Part shown: one piece after another, positions 50,489 to 58,621 of the stretch
How positions within the stretch are numbered: position 1 is the stretch's first letter
How the letters are laid out: every line of letters starts with the position of its first letter
Source of the DNA: Corallococcus sp. EGB
Lineage (GTDB): Bacteria > Myxococcota > Myxococcia > Myxococcales > Myxococcaceae
Direction of reading: 5' to 3'
Assembly: GCF_019968905.1 (NCBI RefSeq)
Contig: NZ_CP079946.1
Span: 7,351,356-7,415,355 of the forward strand
DNA: 64,000 nucleotides
Program-made: the position numbers and the translations under genes
The notes under the pieces: model-generated
Told to the model about the DNA's origin: nothing
Databases searched by the model: none
The model's input: only the letters and a program-made list of their open reading frames with translations

Positions 50489-52755
50489 GGCTGGGCCTCC
50501 TGGGCGAGCGTCGAAGCAGTCAGCAGCAGCGGGCGGCGGTCGCCCGCACCGGGCAGGTGCCAGCGGTCCACCCACCCATGAAACAGGACCTCGGAGGCGC
50601 GCGGATCCGCCGCGTTGGCCATGAGCTCCAACGGCGGAACCTTCACGTCCAGCCCTTCAGGGCTCACGGACCAGACGCGCTGGCCTGGCGGGCCTCCCTG
50701 GGAGCCTTCCCGCACGCGGAGGGTGAGCAGGGGCGGCCCCTCGCGCTTTGCCCCCTGTCCTCCGTCCACGAGGAGGACGCCCTTCCCCAGGGCTTCATCC
50801 ACCGTGCGCTGCCAGGCGCTCACGAGCAACTCCGAGGGGTCATCCCGGGGCGGCGTCGCCGTGCCTTCCCGCCCCTCCCACGCCACGGTGATGCGGCGGC
50901 TGTGCACGCGCGAGACGCCGTCCAGCAGGCTCGTGAAGAACGCACGAGACGGCGCGGCGGCGCTGCCCGGGTCCAACCGCTCGTCGAGCCGTGCGCGAAC
51001 CTTGCCCAGCTCCGAGTCCACCTGGGCCTGGAGCTTCGGGGCGAAGCGGGGGTCAGGCCGCTCGCGGAGGTACTCCAGCATGGAGCCGACATCCCCCTTC
51101 GCCGCGGCGCGCATCCAGGCGTTCTCCGCCGCGGATTGCTTCTGCGGCCACACGGCCCCGGCCACCAGCAGCACGCCCACGCCCGCGGCGGCGAATACGC
51201 CGGGCCAGGGCGAGCGCGCGTTCTCGGCCCGGACATGGCCCCTCGAGTCCGCACGTGCCAGCAGCGAAGGAGGCAGGTGCTCCACCCCGCTCTCGGCGTC
51301 CAACATGCCCCGGCCCAGCAGCTCCAACACGCGGCGGCGCCGCTCAAGCAGCTCCCTGGCCAGCGCCTCCGCCCGCTCCTTGCCTCGCACCTTCAGGGAG
51401 ATGCGCCTGTCGTTGAAGCGCAGCTCGATGGCCGTGTGCAGATAGGAGCCGTTGTGGTGCTGGTTCATCAACTGCAGGTCCTGCAGGTGCACGAGCGGCC
51501 ACACGGTGATGCGGTCGCGGGCCACCTGGATGAAGTGCAGCGGGTGGATGGCGTCGAAGTGGCCATAGGGGCTCGCCATCCCCCGCAGGAGGTTTCGGGC
51601 CTGAGCCCAGGTGGCTCCGCAGAAGACCGCCGCGAAGATGGCGCACGCGATCCACTCCGGGAGATCGCGCTCGGAGACGCCGAAGGCGACGAAGGACAGG
51701 AGGAAGGCCGTGGCGGAGGCGAGCCCCAGCGTAAGCAGCGCCGGGGTCGCCCAGGTCGTCACCGTGCGCCAGCCGCCGATTCTCTCGGCCTGCTCGTCCA
51801 GCCATTCGCGGGTGACGGCCGGCAGCGCGTTCACGTCCAGTTCGACGCACGTCGGGTACGCGACCTCGGTGGTGCTCTCCGGATTGAAGCGCCGGCCGAA
51901 CGCGAGCAGTTGGTTCGCGCCCTGGGACTTCTGCTGGGCGAAGAGATGCGCGGCGGCCGAGGAGAGCTGGCCCCCGGTCCAGCGCCGCAGCTCGGGGTCC
52001 GCGCTCTCCGGCAGCTCGGTGTCGAGCAGCTCCAGTTCCTTCCTGGCATCAGCGTCCTGGCCGAACTCCAGCATCGTCGCGATGCGCCGGACCTTGAGGG
52101 CGAGCACGTCCATGCGCGAGATGCCGGGCAGCGACTGGGCCTGCTCGAGCACCTTGAGCGCGTCCGCCACCTGCCCCATGGCCTCCAGACAGTCCGCGAG
52201 CGCCACGCGCGGCCCCACCTCCGAAGGGCCATGCTTGCCCGCGCGCCAGAAGGCGTCCGCGGCCTCCTTCATTCGCTCCAGGCGGAGCAGCGCCCAGCCC
52301 CGTTGCAGGTGTCCCTGCCAGTGGTCCGGGGCTCGCGCGAGCAGGGCGTCGAACTCTGCCAGCGCCTCCCTGGCGTCGCCCTCGTAGAGGAAGTGGCGGC
52401 CCAGCAGGATTCGCGCTTCGTGGAAGTCCGGCTGCTCGTTGAGCAACTCGGTGAGGTGCCTGCGGCCCCCGACCTTATCACCGGCCTCGAACAGGTCGAT
52501 GGCCTCCTGGAGGGCGGCGTTCTTCTCCGCCTCCGGACCGTCCGCCTCTTGCGCGGCGCTGGCGTCGAAGGCCTGCCGCGCTTCAGGGTCGGAGAGCAGC
52601 TCGTATGCTTCGCGCAGGCGGCGGAAGTCCTCCGGATGCGTCTCCGGAGGGGTCTGCCGGACGCGCTCGAAGTAGGCCTTCTTGATGGCGCGGGCATCCG
52701 CGTCCTTCTCGACGCCCAGCACCTCGTAGGGGTTCTGGCGGGGCTCGTTGTTCAC
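50485..52755 (-). CDS. J-like domain plus TPR plus multi-helix membrane protein (DjlB/DjlC-like co-chaperone)
   Basis: A 756-residue protein. Residues about 9-65 are a J-like domain (NPYEVLGVEKDADARAIKKA, DFRRLREAYELLSDPEARQA), but the HPD tripeptide needed by canonical J-domains is not at the usual place; the loop reads TPPETHPED. TPR repeats occupy about 85-300 (RRHLTELLNEQPDFHEARIL; LAEFDALLARAPDHWQGHLQ). Two membrane helices near 340-400 and another near 545 (VFAAAGVGVLLVAGAVW) follow, then a soluble C-terminus. E. coli HscC is likewise paired with J-domain membrane proteins (DjlB/DjlC), so this is probably the dedicated partner of the HscC-like Hsp70 here. GTG 52755 overlaps the Lon-like gene stop (GTGA). 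Confidence 0.82.
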   Translation of the reverse strand: MNNEPRQNPYEVLGVEKDADARAIKKAYFERVRQTPPETHPEDFRRLREAYELLSDPEARQAFDASAAQEADGPEAEKNAALQEAIDLFEAGDKVGGRRHLTELLNEQPDFHEARILLGRHFLYEGDAREALAEFDALLARAPDHWQGHLQRGWALLRLERMKEAADAFWRAGKHGPSEVGPRVALADCLEAMGQVADALKVLEQAQSLPGISRMDVLALKVRRIATMLEFGQDADARKELELLDTELPESADPELRRWTGGQLSSAAAHLFAQQKSQGANQLLAFGRRFNPESTTEVAYPTCVELDVNALPAVTREWLDEQAERIGGWRTVTTWATPALLTLGLASATAFLLSFVAFGVSERDLPEWIACAIFAAVFCGATWAQARNLLRGMASPYGHFDAIHPLHFIQVARDRITVWPLVHLQDLQLMNQHHNGSYLHTAIELRFNDRRISLKVRGKERAEALARELLERRRRVLELLGRGMLDAESGVEHLPPSLLARADSRGHVRAENARSPWPGVFAAAGVGVLLVAGAVWPQKQSAAENAWMRAAAKGDVGSMLEYLRERPDPRFAPKLQAQVDSELGKVRARLDERLDPGSAAAPSRAFFTSLLDGVSRVHSRRITVAWEGREGTATPPRDDPSELLVSAWQRTVDEALGKGVLLVDGGQGAKREGPPLLTLRVREGSQGGPPGQRVWSVSPEGLDVKVPPLELMANAADPRASEVLFHGWVDRWHLPGAGDRRPLLLTASTLAQEAQP

Positions 52756-54272
52756 CGTCGCTCCAGTCCTGGCGTGTTCACGGCCGCGTTCACGAGCCGC
52801 CACGCCTCATCCAAGCTGTCCACCGCGATCAGCCGCAGGCGCCCTGCCACTTCAGGGGGCAGCGCCGCCACTTCCTCCAGGTTGCGGCGCGGGTGGACCA
52901 CCACGCGCATGCCTTCGAGGTACGCGGCCACCAACTTCTCGTGCACGCCGCCGATCCGCCGCACATCCCCGTTCAGCGTCAGTTCCCCGGTCACCGCCAG
53001 CCGCGCGGGGAGCGGGCGCTGCGTGTACGCGGAGAGGCCGGCCAGCGAGAGCGCGAGCCCGGACGAGAGGCCATCCTTGCCGACCTCGGTGTCCGTGTAG
53101 TGCAGGTGCAGGTCGTAGCGGGTCGTGAGCGTCCCCAGGCTCAGCGCGGGAGCGCGGGCACGCACCACGCTGAAGGCCACGTCCGCGGCCTCCTGCCCTT
53201 CAGGCCCCACGCGGCCACTGCACCGCAGCACGCCGCGCCCGGGGACCGCCACCGCCTCCAGTGGCGACACATGCCCACCGCCGGGATGCCAGCCGAGCAC
53301 GCCCAGGCGCCCGACCGCGGGCAGGTCGCGCGCACGCTGACGGCGCCGCTCGGCGACCTCGGCCTCGCGGCCCGCCGCCGCCAGGGATTCTCCGTTCGCG
53401 GCCGCGCGGGTATAGAGCTCCAGAGCTTCATCCAGTGCCCCGGCTTCGAGCCGATGATCTCCCAGACGCAGCGCCGCGGCCCCTGGCGCCCCCGGAAGGT
53501 CGAGCACCGCGCGGCGCGCCTCCTCGACCTGCGCGGCGGGCCGGCCCTCCAGCCACAGCAACTCCGCGCGAAGCAGGGCCGCGGCGGCGCGGGTCCGCGT
53601 CGCCGAGGATGCGACGACGAGCAGCCGCTTCACCTCCGTGACCGAGCCCCGGGCGAGTAATTCGACCGCCGCGTCAAGCTTTGCCTCCGAGAGCGCGGCG
53701 CGAGCCGTGGGCAGCTTGAGCGCCTGCAAGGCCTGCTCCACCGGAGGCGCATCCAGCATGGCGGTGGTGGCCGGAAGCCCGAGCGCCGCGCGAGCCCCGA
53801 GCACTGACTCCGCGAGGCGCGGGTCCTCGGGCGCGAGCAGCCGGGCCCGCCTCAGCGCGGGCATGACTTCGGCCGGGCGGTTCGTGCGCTCGCACAGGCG
53901 GATGACAGCGCGCCACGCCTCCAGCTCCCCCGGCGCGGCTTCGGTGGCCTCGAACGCATGCACGAGCGCGTCGTCCGGACGGTCCTCCTCAAGGAAGGTG
54001 AGCAGCTCGACGCGCAGGGACGCATCGCGGGGAGAATCACGGACGGACGTCTCCAGCATCTTCAGCGCGTCCGCCCGCTTCCCGTCGCGGGCCAGGGCGC
54101 CGCACAGCAGGCGGCGCGCGGGCCCGCCTCCGCCCAGGTCCAGGGCCTTGCGCGCATGCTCCGCGGCACCGCGAAAGTCACGCTCCTGGAAGAGCGCCTC
54201 GGCCAATGCCAATCGCGCAGAAGGCTCCGCAGGACGCAGCACCACCGCGCGCTTGAGCTCGGTCAGGAGCAT
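52752..54272 (-). CDS. Lon-type (S16) protease domain fused to TPR repeats, no ATPase domain
   Basis: A 506-residue protein. Residues 1-300 are TPR-like repeats (LALAEALFQERDFRGAAEHA; LELYTRAAANGESLAAAG). Residues about 315-500 form a Lon proteolytic domain: catalytic Ser403 in VGKDGLSSGLALSLAG and Lys446 in IGGVHEKLVAAYLEGMRVVV, after LAVTGELTLNGDVRRIGG. The Ser-Lys dyad is intact, but there is no AAA domain, so unfolding must come from elsewhere, possibly the Hsp70 encoded upstream. TPRs may recruit substrate or chaperone. ATG 54272 has no clear ribosome site; it overlaps the stop of a 34-codon mini-ORF. Downstream it overlaps the J-TPR gene by four bases. Confidence 0.82.
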   Translation of the reverse strand: MLLTELKRAVVLRPAEPSARLALAEALFQERDFRGAAEHARKALDLGGGGPARRLLCGALARDGKRADALKMLETSVRDSPRDASLRVELLTFLEEDRPDDALVHAFEATEAAPGELEAWRAVIRLCERTNRPAEVMPALRRARLLAPEDPRLAESVLGARAALGLPATTAMLDAPPVEQALQALKLPTARAALSEAKLDAAVELLARGSVTEVKRLLVVASSATRTRAAAALLRAELLWLEGRPAAQVEEARRAVLDLPGAPGAAALRLGDHRLEAGALDEALELYTRAAANGESLAAAGREAEVAERRRQRARDLPAVGRLGVLGWHPGGGHVSPLEAVAVPGRGVLRCSGRVGPEGQEAADVAFSVVRARAPALSLGTLTTRYDLHLHYTDTEVGKDGLSSGLALSLAGLSAYTQRPLPARLAVTGELTLNGDVRRIGGVHEKLVAAYLEGMRVVVHPRRNLEEVAALPPEVAGRLRLIAVDSLDEAWRLVNAAVNTPGLERR

Positions 54273-54367
54273 GCGCGCACCAGGAAGAGCACTTTGGCCA
54301 GCGCAAAGCGTGACGGGCCTCCAGCCAGACGCTGCACCCCCGCGCGCTGGAGTTCCGTCAGGAGCAA
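54178..54367 (-). repeat. Diverged 95-bp tandem duplication at the start of the Lon-like gene
   Basis: Positions 54367-54273 and 54272-54178 (minus strand) align without gaps at 66 of 95 positions by hand count. Both begin TGCTCCTGA after the first base and translate similarly: LLLTELQRAGVQRLAGGPSR versus MLLTELKRAVVLRPAEPSAR. Because 95 is not a multiple of three, the two copies lie in different frames. Confidence 0.55.
54263..54367 (-). CDS. Mini-ORF 2 between hscC and the Lon-like gene (34 codons)
   Basis: TTG 54367 is preceded by GAGGTG at five to six bases, a better ribosome site than that of the Lon-like gene itself. The 34-residue product (LLLTELQRAGVQRLAGGPSR and on) is a diverged copy of the Lon-like N-terminus. 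It stops in TGCTCCTGA, overlapping ATG 54272 by ten bases. It could act as a coupling leader; it could equally be a decaying duplicate. Confidence 0.3.
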   Translation of the reverse strand: MLLTELQRAGVQRLAGGPSRFALAKVLFLVRACS

Positions 54368-54462
54368 GGGCGCACCTCGCGCACGGCCGCCGACTCGAGC
54401 GAGCCGCTGGGGCGCCACAGCACCTGGCAATGACGCTCAGTCCGCCGCATGTGCCTGCTCAT
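54358..54462 (-). CDS. Mini-ORF 1 overlapping the hscC stop (34 codons)
   Basis: ATG 54462 overlaps the hscC stop by four bases (ATGA). It encodes 34 residues (MSRHMRRTERHCQVLWRPSG and on) and ends in TGCTCCTGA, overlapping the TTG of mini-ORF 2 by ten bases. It has the same length and the same 95-base offset as the next step, although its own sequence is not clearly related. No function can be assigned. Confidence 0.25.
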   Translation of the reverse strand: MSRHMRRTERHCQVLWRPSGSLESAAVREVRPCS

Positions 54463-56234
54463 CCCAGGTCGAACAGCAGGTCGGTCAGCTCTGCGTCCAG
54501 ACGGGACGCGGCGACGCGGTCGCCCTTGGCGCGGGCTTCGCGCAAGGCATTGCACAACGACTCCAGCCGGGGACGCACGTTCGCGGGCGCGGTCGAAATC
54601 CGTTCGGTCGCCGCGTTCAACAAGGCGTCCGCGTCGGCCTCTGGAGACGGCGCGGCAGCCACGGGCGCGGGGGCGGATACCGGCGCACTCGGAGCTGGAG
54701 CCGCGCCCCACTCTCTCGCCAGCCGCTCCTTCGCCTCCAGCCGCTGCTCCGGCCCCAGACGCTGCGAGCGCTTGTCCACCACCAGCGTGGCCTCCTTGCC
54801 CGTGGAGACCACCCGCGTCGTGACGTCGAGGATGCCGTTGATGTCGTAGGTGAACGTGACCGCGACCTTCTCCGCGCCCGCGCGTCCCGGTGGCACGCCC
54901 TCCACCGTGTACGCGTCCAGGAACAGGTTGTCCTTCACAAGCCGCGCCTCGCCCTGGAACACGCGGATCTCCACCGCGCGCTGCCCTTCCGCCGTCGTCG
55001 CGAAGGTCTCCGTGCGCGACACCGGCACGGTCGTGTTGCGCGGGATGAGCGGTGAGAAGACCCCACTCACGCGCTCGCGCCCCACCGACGCCTGCACCTC
55101 CACGCCCAGCGTGAACGGGCACACGTCGGTGATCATGATGCCGTGCGCGGCGCTCACCGCGCCCGTCTTCAATCCCGCCTGAAGCGCGGCGCCCAGCGCC
55201 ACCGCCTCGTCGGGATGCACACCGTCTCGCGGCTCACGTCCGAAGTACTCGGCGACCAGCCGGCGCACCAGCGGCACGCGCGAGCTGCCACCCACCAACA
55301 CCACTTCCGCGATGGACTTCCTGGACAGCTTCGCGTCCCTCAGCGCGCTCTCCATCGGTTCGAGCGTGGAGCGCACCAGGTCCATGATCAGCGCCTCGAA
55401 CCTCGCGCGCGTCACCTCCACCTCCAGCGACGCGGGCGCACCGCCCCGGCCCGGCGCGAGGAACGGCACGATGACGGGCGTGGCCTCCACGGACGTGAGC
55501 GCGATCTTCGCGGCCTCCGCCGCGGCCTTGAGCCGCACCTGCGCCGCCAGATTCCCAGCCAGCGACACGCCGTGCGCACGCTCGAACTCCGCGCCCAGCC
55601 ACGCGGCCAGCGACTGGTCGAAGTCGCTGCCTCCCAGCTGGTTGTTGCCCGCGGAGGCCTTCACGTCCAGCACGCCCTGGAACATCTCCAGCACCGACAC
55701 ATCGAACGTGCCGCCGCCCAGGTCGTACACGAGCACGTACTGCTCGGCGTCCAGGTGGTTCACGCCGTATGCGAGCGCCGCGGCGGTGGGCTCGTTGAGC
55801 AACCGTTCCACCTTGAGCCCCGCGAGCTCGCCCGCGTCCTTCGTCGCCTGGCGCTGCGCATCGCTGAAGTAGGCGGGCACGGTGACGACCGCCTCCGTCA
55901 CCGCGCCGCCCAACGCCCGCTCCGCGTCCTCACGCAGCGCGCGCAGGATGAGCGCGGAGATCTCCGTGGGGCTGTAGCGCCGGTCCCCGAGCGTCACCGG
56001 CAGGTCGCGGCCCATGCGCCGCTTCACCTCCGCGATGGTGCGCTCCGGATGCACGAGCAACTGCGCCCGCGCGGACTCGCCCACGTGCAACCGCCCCTCC
56101 GCGTCCAGCCCCACCACCGAAGGTGTGAGGCGTTTGCCCAACCGGTTGGTCAGGAGGTTGGGACGGCCCGCGCTGTCGAGCGCGGCCACCAGCGAGTGCG
56201 TGGTGCCCAGATCGATGCCAACGACGTGACTCAT
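54459..56234 (-). CDS. hscC: HscC-type Hsp70 chaperone
   Basis: A 591-residue Hsp70. The ATPase domain is complete: VGIDLGTTHSLVAAL, VVTVPAYFSDAQRQATKDAG, LLNEPTAAALAYG, LVYDLGGGTFDVSVLE and VLVGGSSRVPLVRRLV. The combination LVHPERTIAEVKRRMGRD, ITDVCPFTLGVEVQ, GVFSPLIPRNTTVPVSRTET and VAVTFTYDINGILDV matches HscC rather than DnaK. The substrate-binding beta domain is present, while the helical lid is replaced by a Pro/Ala-rich linker and a short helical tail (VAASRLDAELTDLLFDLG). HscC proteins act with dedicated J-proteins. It lies 46 bases after a small membrane-protein gene and leads into the Lon-like, J-TPR and TPR genes, forming a putative chaperone-protease module. Confidence 0.92.
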   Translation of the reverse strand: MSHVVGIDLGTTHSLVAALDSAGRPNLLTNRLGKRLTPSVVGLDAEGRLHVGESARAQLLVHPERTIAEVKRRMGRDLPVTLGDRRYSPTEISALILRALREDAERALGGAVTEAVVTVPAYFSDAQRQATKDAGELAGLKVERLLNEPTAAALAYGVNHLDAEQYVLVYDLGGGTFDVSVLEMFQGVLDVKASAGNNQLGGSDFDQSLAAWLGAEFERAHGVSLAGNLAAQVRLKAAAEAAKIALTSVEATPVIVPFLAPGRGGAPASLEVEVTRARFEALIMDLVRSTLEPMESALRDAKLSRKSIAEVVLVGGSSRVPLVRRLVAEYFGREPRDGVHPDEAVALGAALQAGLKTGAVSAAHGIMITDVCPFTLGVEVQASVGRERVSGVFSPLIPRNTTVPVSRTETFATTAEGQRAVEIRVFQGEARLVKDNLFLDAYTVEGVPPGRAGAEKVAVTFTYDINGILDVTTRVVSTGKEATLVVDKRSQRLGPEQRLEAKERLAREWGAAPAPSAPVSAPAPVAAAPSPEADADALLNAATERISTAPANVRPRLESLCNALREARAKGDRVAASRLDAELTDLLFDLG

Positions 56235-56280
56235 GCGAGGTGAACCCAGGGCGTTTCAGCGAAGGACCGCGAGCGGCGGA

Positions 56281-56772
56281 CTAGGACTCCGGCGGAGTCC
56301 ACGGCTGAGCGGGCGCGGCGACGGTGGCCACGGGAGCCGCGTACATCCGGCGCAGCTGCTCCAGCCCCTCCTCGCTGATCCCCGCCTCGCGGGCGATCTC
56401 CAGCGCGCGCTCCGGCGACGCGTGGGTCACCCACTTCCACTTGTACGAAGCGATGAGCCCCCCGATGCAGGCCAGGCCCAAGAGGCCCAGGGGGATGGCT
56501 CCCGCCTCGTGATTCGAGAAGGAGCCGAGTCCCACGGCCAGCGAGATGAGCCCCACGACGATGAACAGCAAGCGTGCCCACGCCGTGAGCACGGACTTGC
56601 CGCTCATGGAGATGGCCTGGCCACGCCAGCCATTGCCCTCCTCGGCGACGACGAGCCAGCCCTCCAGCGGAATGAGCGGCACGAAGTTGATGTGACCGAA
56701 CTTCGTCGCCACGAAACCGAGGCCCGGAATCGCATCGCACTTGCCGAAGAGCCTCGAACCGTAAATGACCAT
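56281..56772 (-). CDS. Small membrane protein of unknown function upstream of hscC
   Basis: A 163-residue protein. The N-terminal about 55 residues are beta-rich and soluble-looking (MVIYGSRLFGKCDAIPGLGF; FVPLIPLEGWLVVAEEGNGW). Two hydrophobic helices follow (LLFIVVGLISLAVGLGSF; GAIPLGLLGLACIGGLIA), then a short soluble tail with a helical segment (EIAREAGISEEGLEQLRRMY). I do not recognise the family. ATG 56772 is chosen because GAGGGGGAAG lies at good distance; the open frame to 56991 reads as noncoding. It is 46 bases upstream of hscC on the same strand and could be part of the same operon. About 215 bases separate it from the SUMF1-like gene. Confidence 0.7.
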   Translation of the reverse strand: MVIYGSRLFGKCDAIPGLGFVATKFGHINFVPLIPLEGWLVVAEEGNGWRGQAISMSGKSVLTAWARLLFIVVGLISLAVGLGSFSNHEAGAIPLGLLGLACIGGLIASYKWKWVTHASPERALEIAREAGISEEGLEQLRRMYAAPVATVAAPAQPWTPPES

Positions 56773-56987
56773 GTGCTTCCCCCTCAAAACTGTCGCGCCA
56801 TGCCAAGAGGCACCCGGGCGCGAGCGCGCGAATCCTGCGGCACCGGGGTGAATGCGCGCAATCCCCCGCCCCGGGTAGGACAGCGCCTCACGACCCCTGT
56901 GCCACCACGAACCCGACAATACGGACAACACAGACAGGATGAGTTCAGCGCCCACCCGGGGGTCCCTGCCCTCCGGCGTCGCGGCCC

Positions 56988-57836
56988 TCACGGCCGGTAC
57001 ACGCAGCGGAACCCCACTCCCGTCAGACCGTTCTTTGGATAGGCGAGGCCCCGGTGGGCGGACCGGAACAGGGTGGGCACGTGATTGAGCCAGGAGCCCC
57101 CCTTGTGGACGGGCTTGGCCGGCACGCCGGAGGGTTCAGTGGGCGCGTCCTCCCCCAGCCGCTCCTGGTAGCCAGTGGCGGTCCATTGCCACACGTTCCC
57201 GGCCATGTCGCAGAGGCCCCAGCCATTGCATCGCGGCCCGGCGTGGACGACCGGGGCCGTGGTGCCACGGCAGCCGCGCGACGCGCACGACACCGAGCCG
57301 ACCACGTGGTCCGCGTCGAACGACTCGCCCCACCAATAGGCGGACACCGTCGAGGCGCGCACGGCGTACTCCCACTGCGCCTCCGTGGGCAGGGCGCCTC
57401 CGACCAGCTCGCAGTAGGCCCGTGCGGCGCGCCAGTCCACGCAGTTCACGGGATGCTCCGTGCGCTCGGAGTCCAGGTTGCAGCGGCCGAGCCAGCCCTC
57501 CGGGGTCTCCGCATCGGACCACCAGCGCGCCTGCGGGTCCCTCGCGCGCACCTGCTCACGTCGCGCCGCGAAGGCCCGCACCGTCACGGGCGTCACGTCC
57601 ATCTGGAAGCGCTCGAACGCGACCTCCGTCCGAGGCCCCTCGTCCACGTCCCGGCCCGGCTCCCCCGCCGGTGAGCCCATCTCGAAGCGGCCGGCCGGCA
57701 GCCACACCGATTCCGCTGGGGACTGGAGCTCCGCGTGGGCGGCGCGCGGAGCCGTACTCTCTTTCGCGGTACCACAACCGACCATGAACACGAGGAGGGC
57801 AGCGCCCGAAGAGGCGGGGAACGAAGTCGAAGTCAT
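56988..57836 (-). CDS. SUMF1/formylglycine-generating-enzyme-fold lipoprotein
   Basis: A 282-residue lipoprotein (LLVFMVGC, Cys21). The SUMF1 fold is clear: WLPAGRFEMGSPAGEPGRDV, VNCVDWRAARAYCELVGGAL, PTEAQWEYAVRA, GLCDMAGNVWQWTATGYQ and the final VHKGGSWLNHVPTLFRSAHR, VGFRCVYRP. The two cysteines of catalytic FGE enzymes would lie in the GGSWLNH...RSAHR segment and are absent, so formylglycine generation is unlikely; a binding role is more plausible, as in many bacterial family members. Its ATG overlaps the Thg1-like gene stop by four bases (ATGA). Confidence 0.85.
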   Translation of the reverse strand: MTSTSFPASSGAALLVFMVGCGTAKESTAPRAAHAELQSPAESVWLPAGRFEMGSPAGEPGRDVDEGPRTEVAFERFQMDVTPVTVRAFAARREQVRARDPQARWWSDAETPEGWLGRCNLDSERTEHPVNCVDWRAARAYCELVGGALPTEAQWEYAVRASTVSAYWWGESFDADHVVGSVSCASRGCRGTTAPVVHAGPRCNGWGLCDMAGNVWQWTATGYQERLGEDAPTEPSGVPAKPVHKGGSWLNHVPTLFRSAHRGLAYPKNGLTGVGFRCVYRP

Positions 57837-58621
57837 CTGGAGTCATGTTCGAACTTCGCGGCCTGGGATTCCAGCAACGACAGGATGAAGGCGTCATACG
57901 CGTCCTTCATCGGCAGCTCGGAGTCCACCTTGATGCGGCGGCGCTCCGCGAGGACCGTCTCCCCGGTCCTCGGGTTGCGGGCCTCCTTCGCGTACGTCTC
58001 CCGGTAGAGCCCTGTCCCGCGCTTCTGCCAGCTCGGCAGGTCGTTGAAGTTCACGCCCCGCTGGAAGAGCAGCTCGTTCTTCTCCGCCACCGACAGGCGC
58101 ATGAGCATGGCCGTGGCCTCCGCCACGCCCTTCCCTTCGCGGCGCAGGCTCCAGTAGCAGTGCGCGTTCAGCGCGTTGCGGTGTGCGTCCTCGCTGCGCC
58201 AGCGGAAGTAATCGCGCACGAGCCCCGCGTTGGGCAGCTCGCAGATGCGGCTGTCGAACGTGCCCAGGTCCCCCAAGAGCAGCGAGAACTTCGCGCTCGC
58301 CTCGCCCGCGAGGATGGAATTGAGCTTGCGCGTCTTGCGCCCGAAGCCGTCCTCGTCCGGGTGGAAGAGCAGCGAGATTTCGTCGCTCTGCGTGTAGCCG
58401 TAGACGACGCGGAAGCCACAATCCATCAGGTGCCCGGTCGTCGCGACCATCAAGTCCCGGAAGCGCACGTCGAAGGGGCTCTCGAAGGCGTGCACCTCCT
58501 TCGTCAGCCGGGTGAACCCGCGCCCATCGATGCGCGCCACCATGAACACGCCGGGCAGCACGCACAGGTCGTGCGCGGTCTCGAACACGCGCATCTTCGC
58601 GTCCAGCTCATCGAACTTCAC
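57833..58621 (-). CDS. Thg1-like protein (3'-to-5' nucleotidyltransferase)
   Basis: A 262-residue protein with the Thg1 palm domain: metal-binding Asp32 in RIDGRGFTRLTKE and Asp80-Glu81 in YGYTQSDEISLLF, then the conserved KLNSILAGEASAKF and a DSRICELPN segment. The family adds nucleotides in the reverse 3'-to-5' direction. Eukaryotic Thg1 adds G-1 to tRNA-His and carries HINNLYNT; that motif is not seen here (NALNAHCYWSLRREG instead), which is typical of Thg1-like proteins that repair 5'-truncated tRNAs on a template. GTG 58621 lies inside the upstream kinase-like gene (14-base overlap). The adjacent polynucleotide-kinase-like gene and rnpB support an RNA 5'-end role. Confidence 0.92.
   Translation of the reverse strand: MKFDELDAKMRVFETAHDLCVLPGVFMVARIDGRGFTRLTKEVHAFESPFDVRFRDLMVATTGHLMDCGFRVVYGYTQSDEISLLFHPDEDGFGRKTRKLNSILAGEASAKFSLLLGDLGTFDSRICELPNAGLVRDYFRWRSEDAHRNALNAHCYWSLRREGKGVAEATAMLMRLSVAEKNELLFQRGVNFNDLPSWQKRGTGLYRETYAKEARNPRTGETVLAERRRIKVDSELPMKDAYDAFILSLLESQAAKFEHDSR

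Noticed and set aside
56988-57836. Active formylglycine-generating enzyme
   Set aside because: The SUMF1 fold is clear, but the paired active-site cysteines are absent, and no sulfatase gene is nearby.
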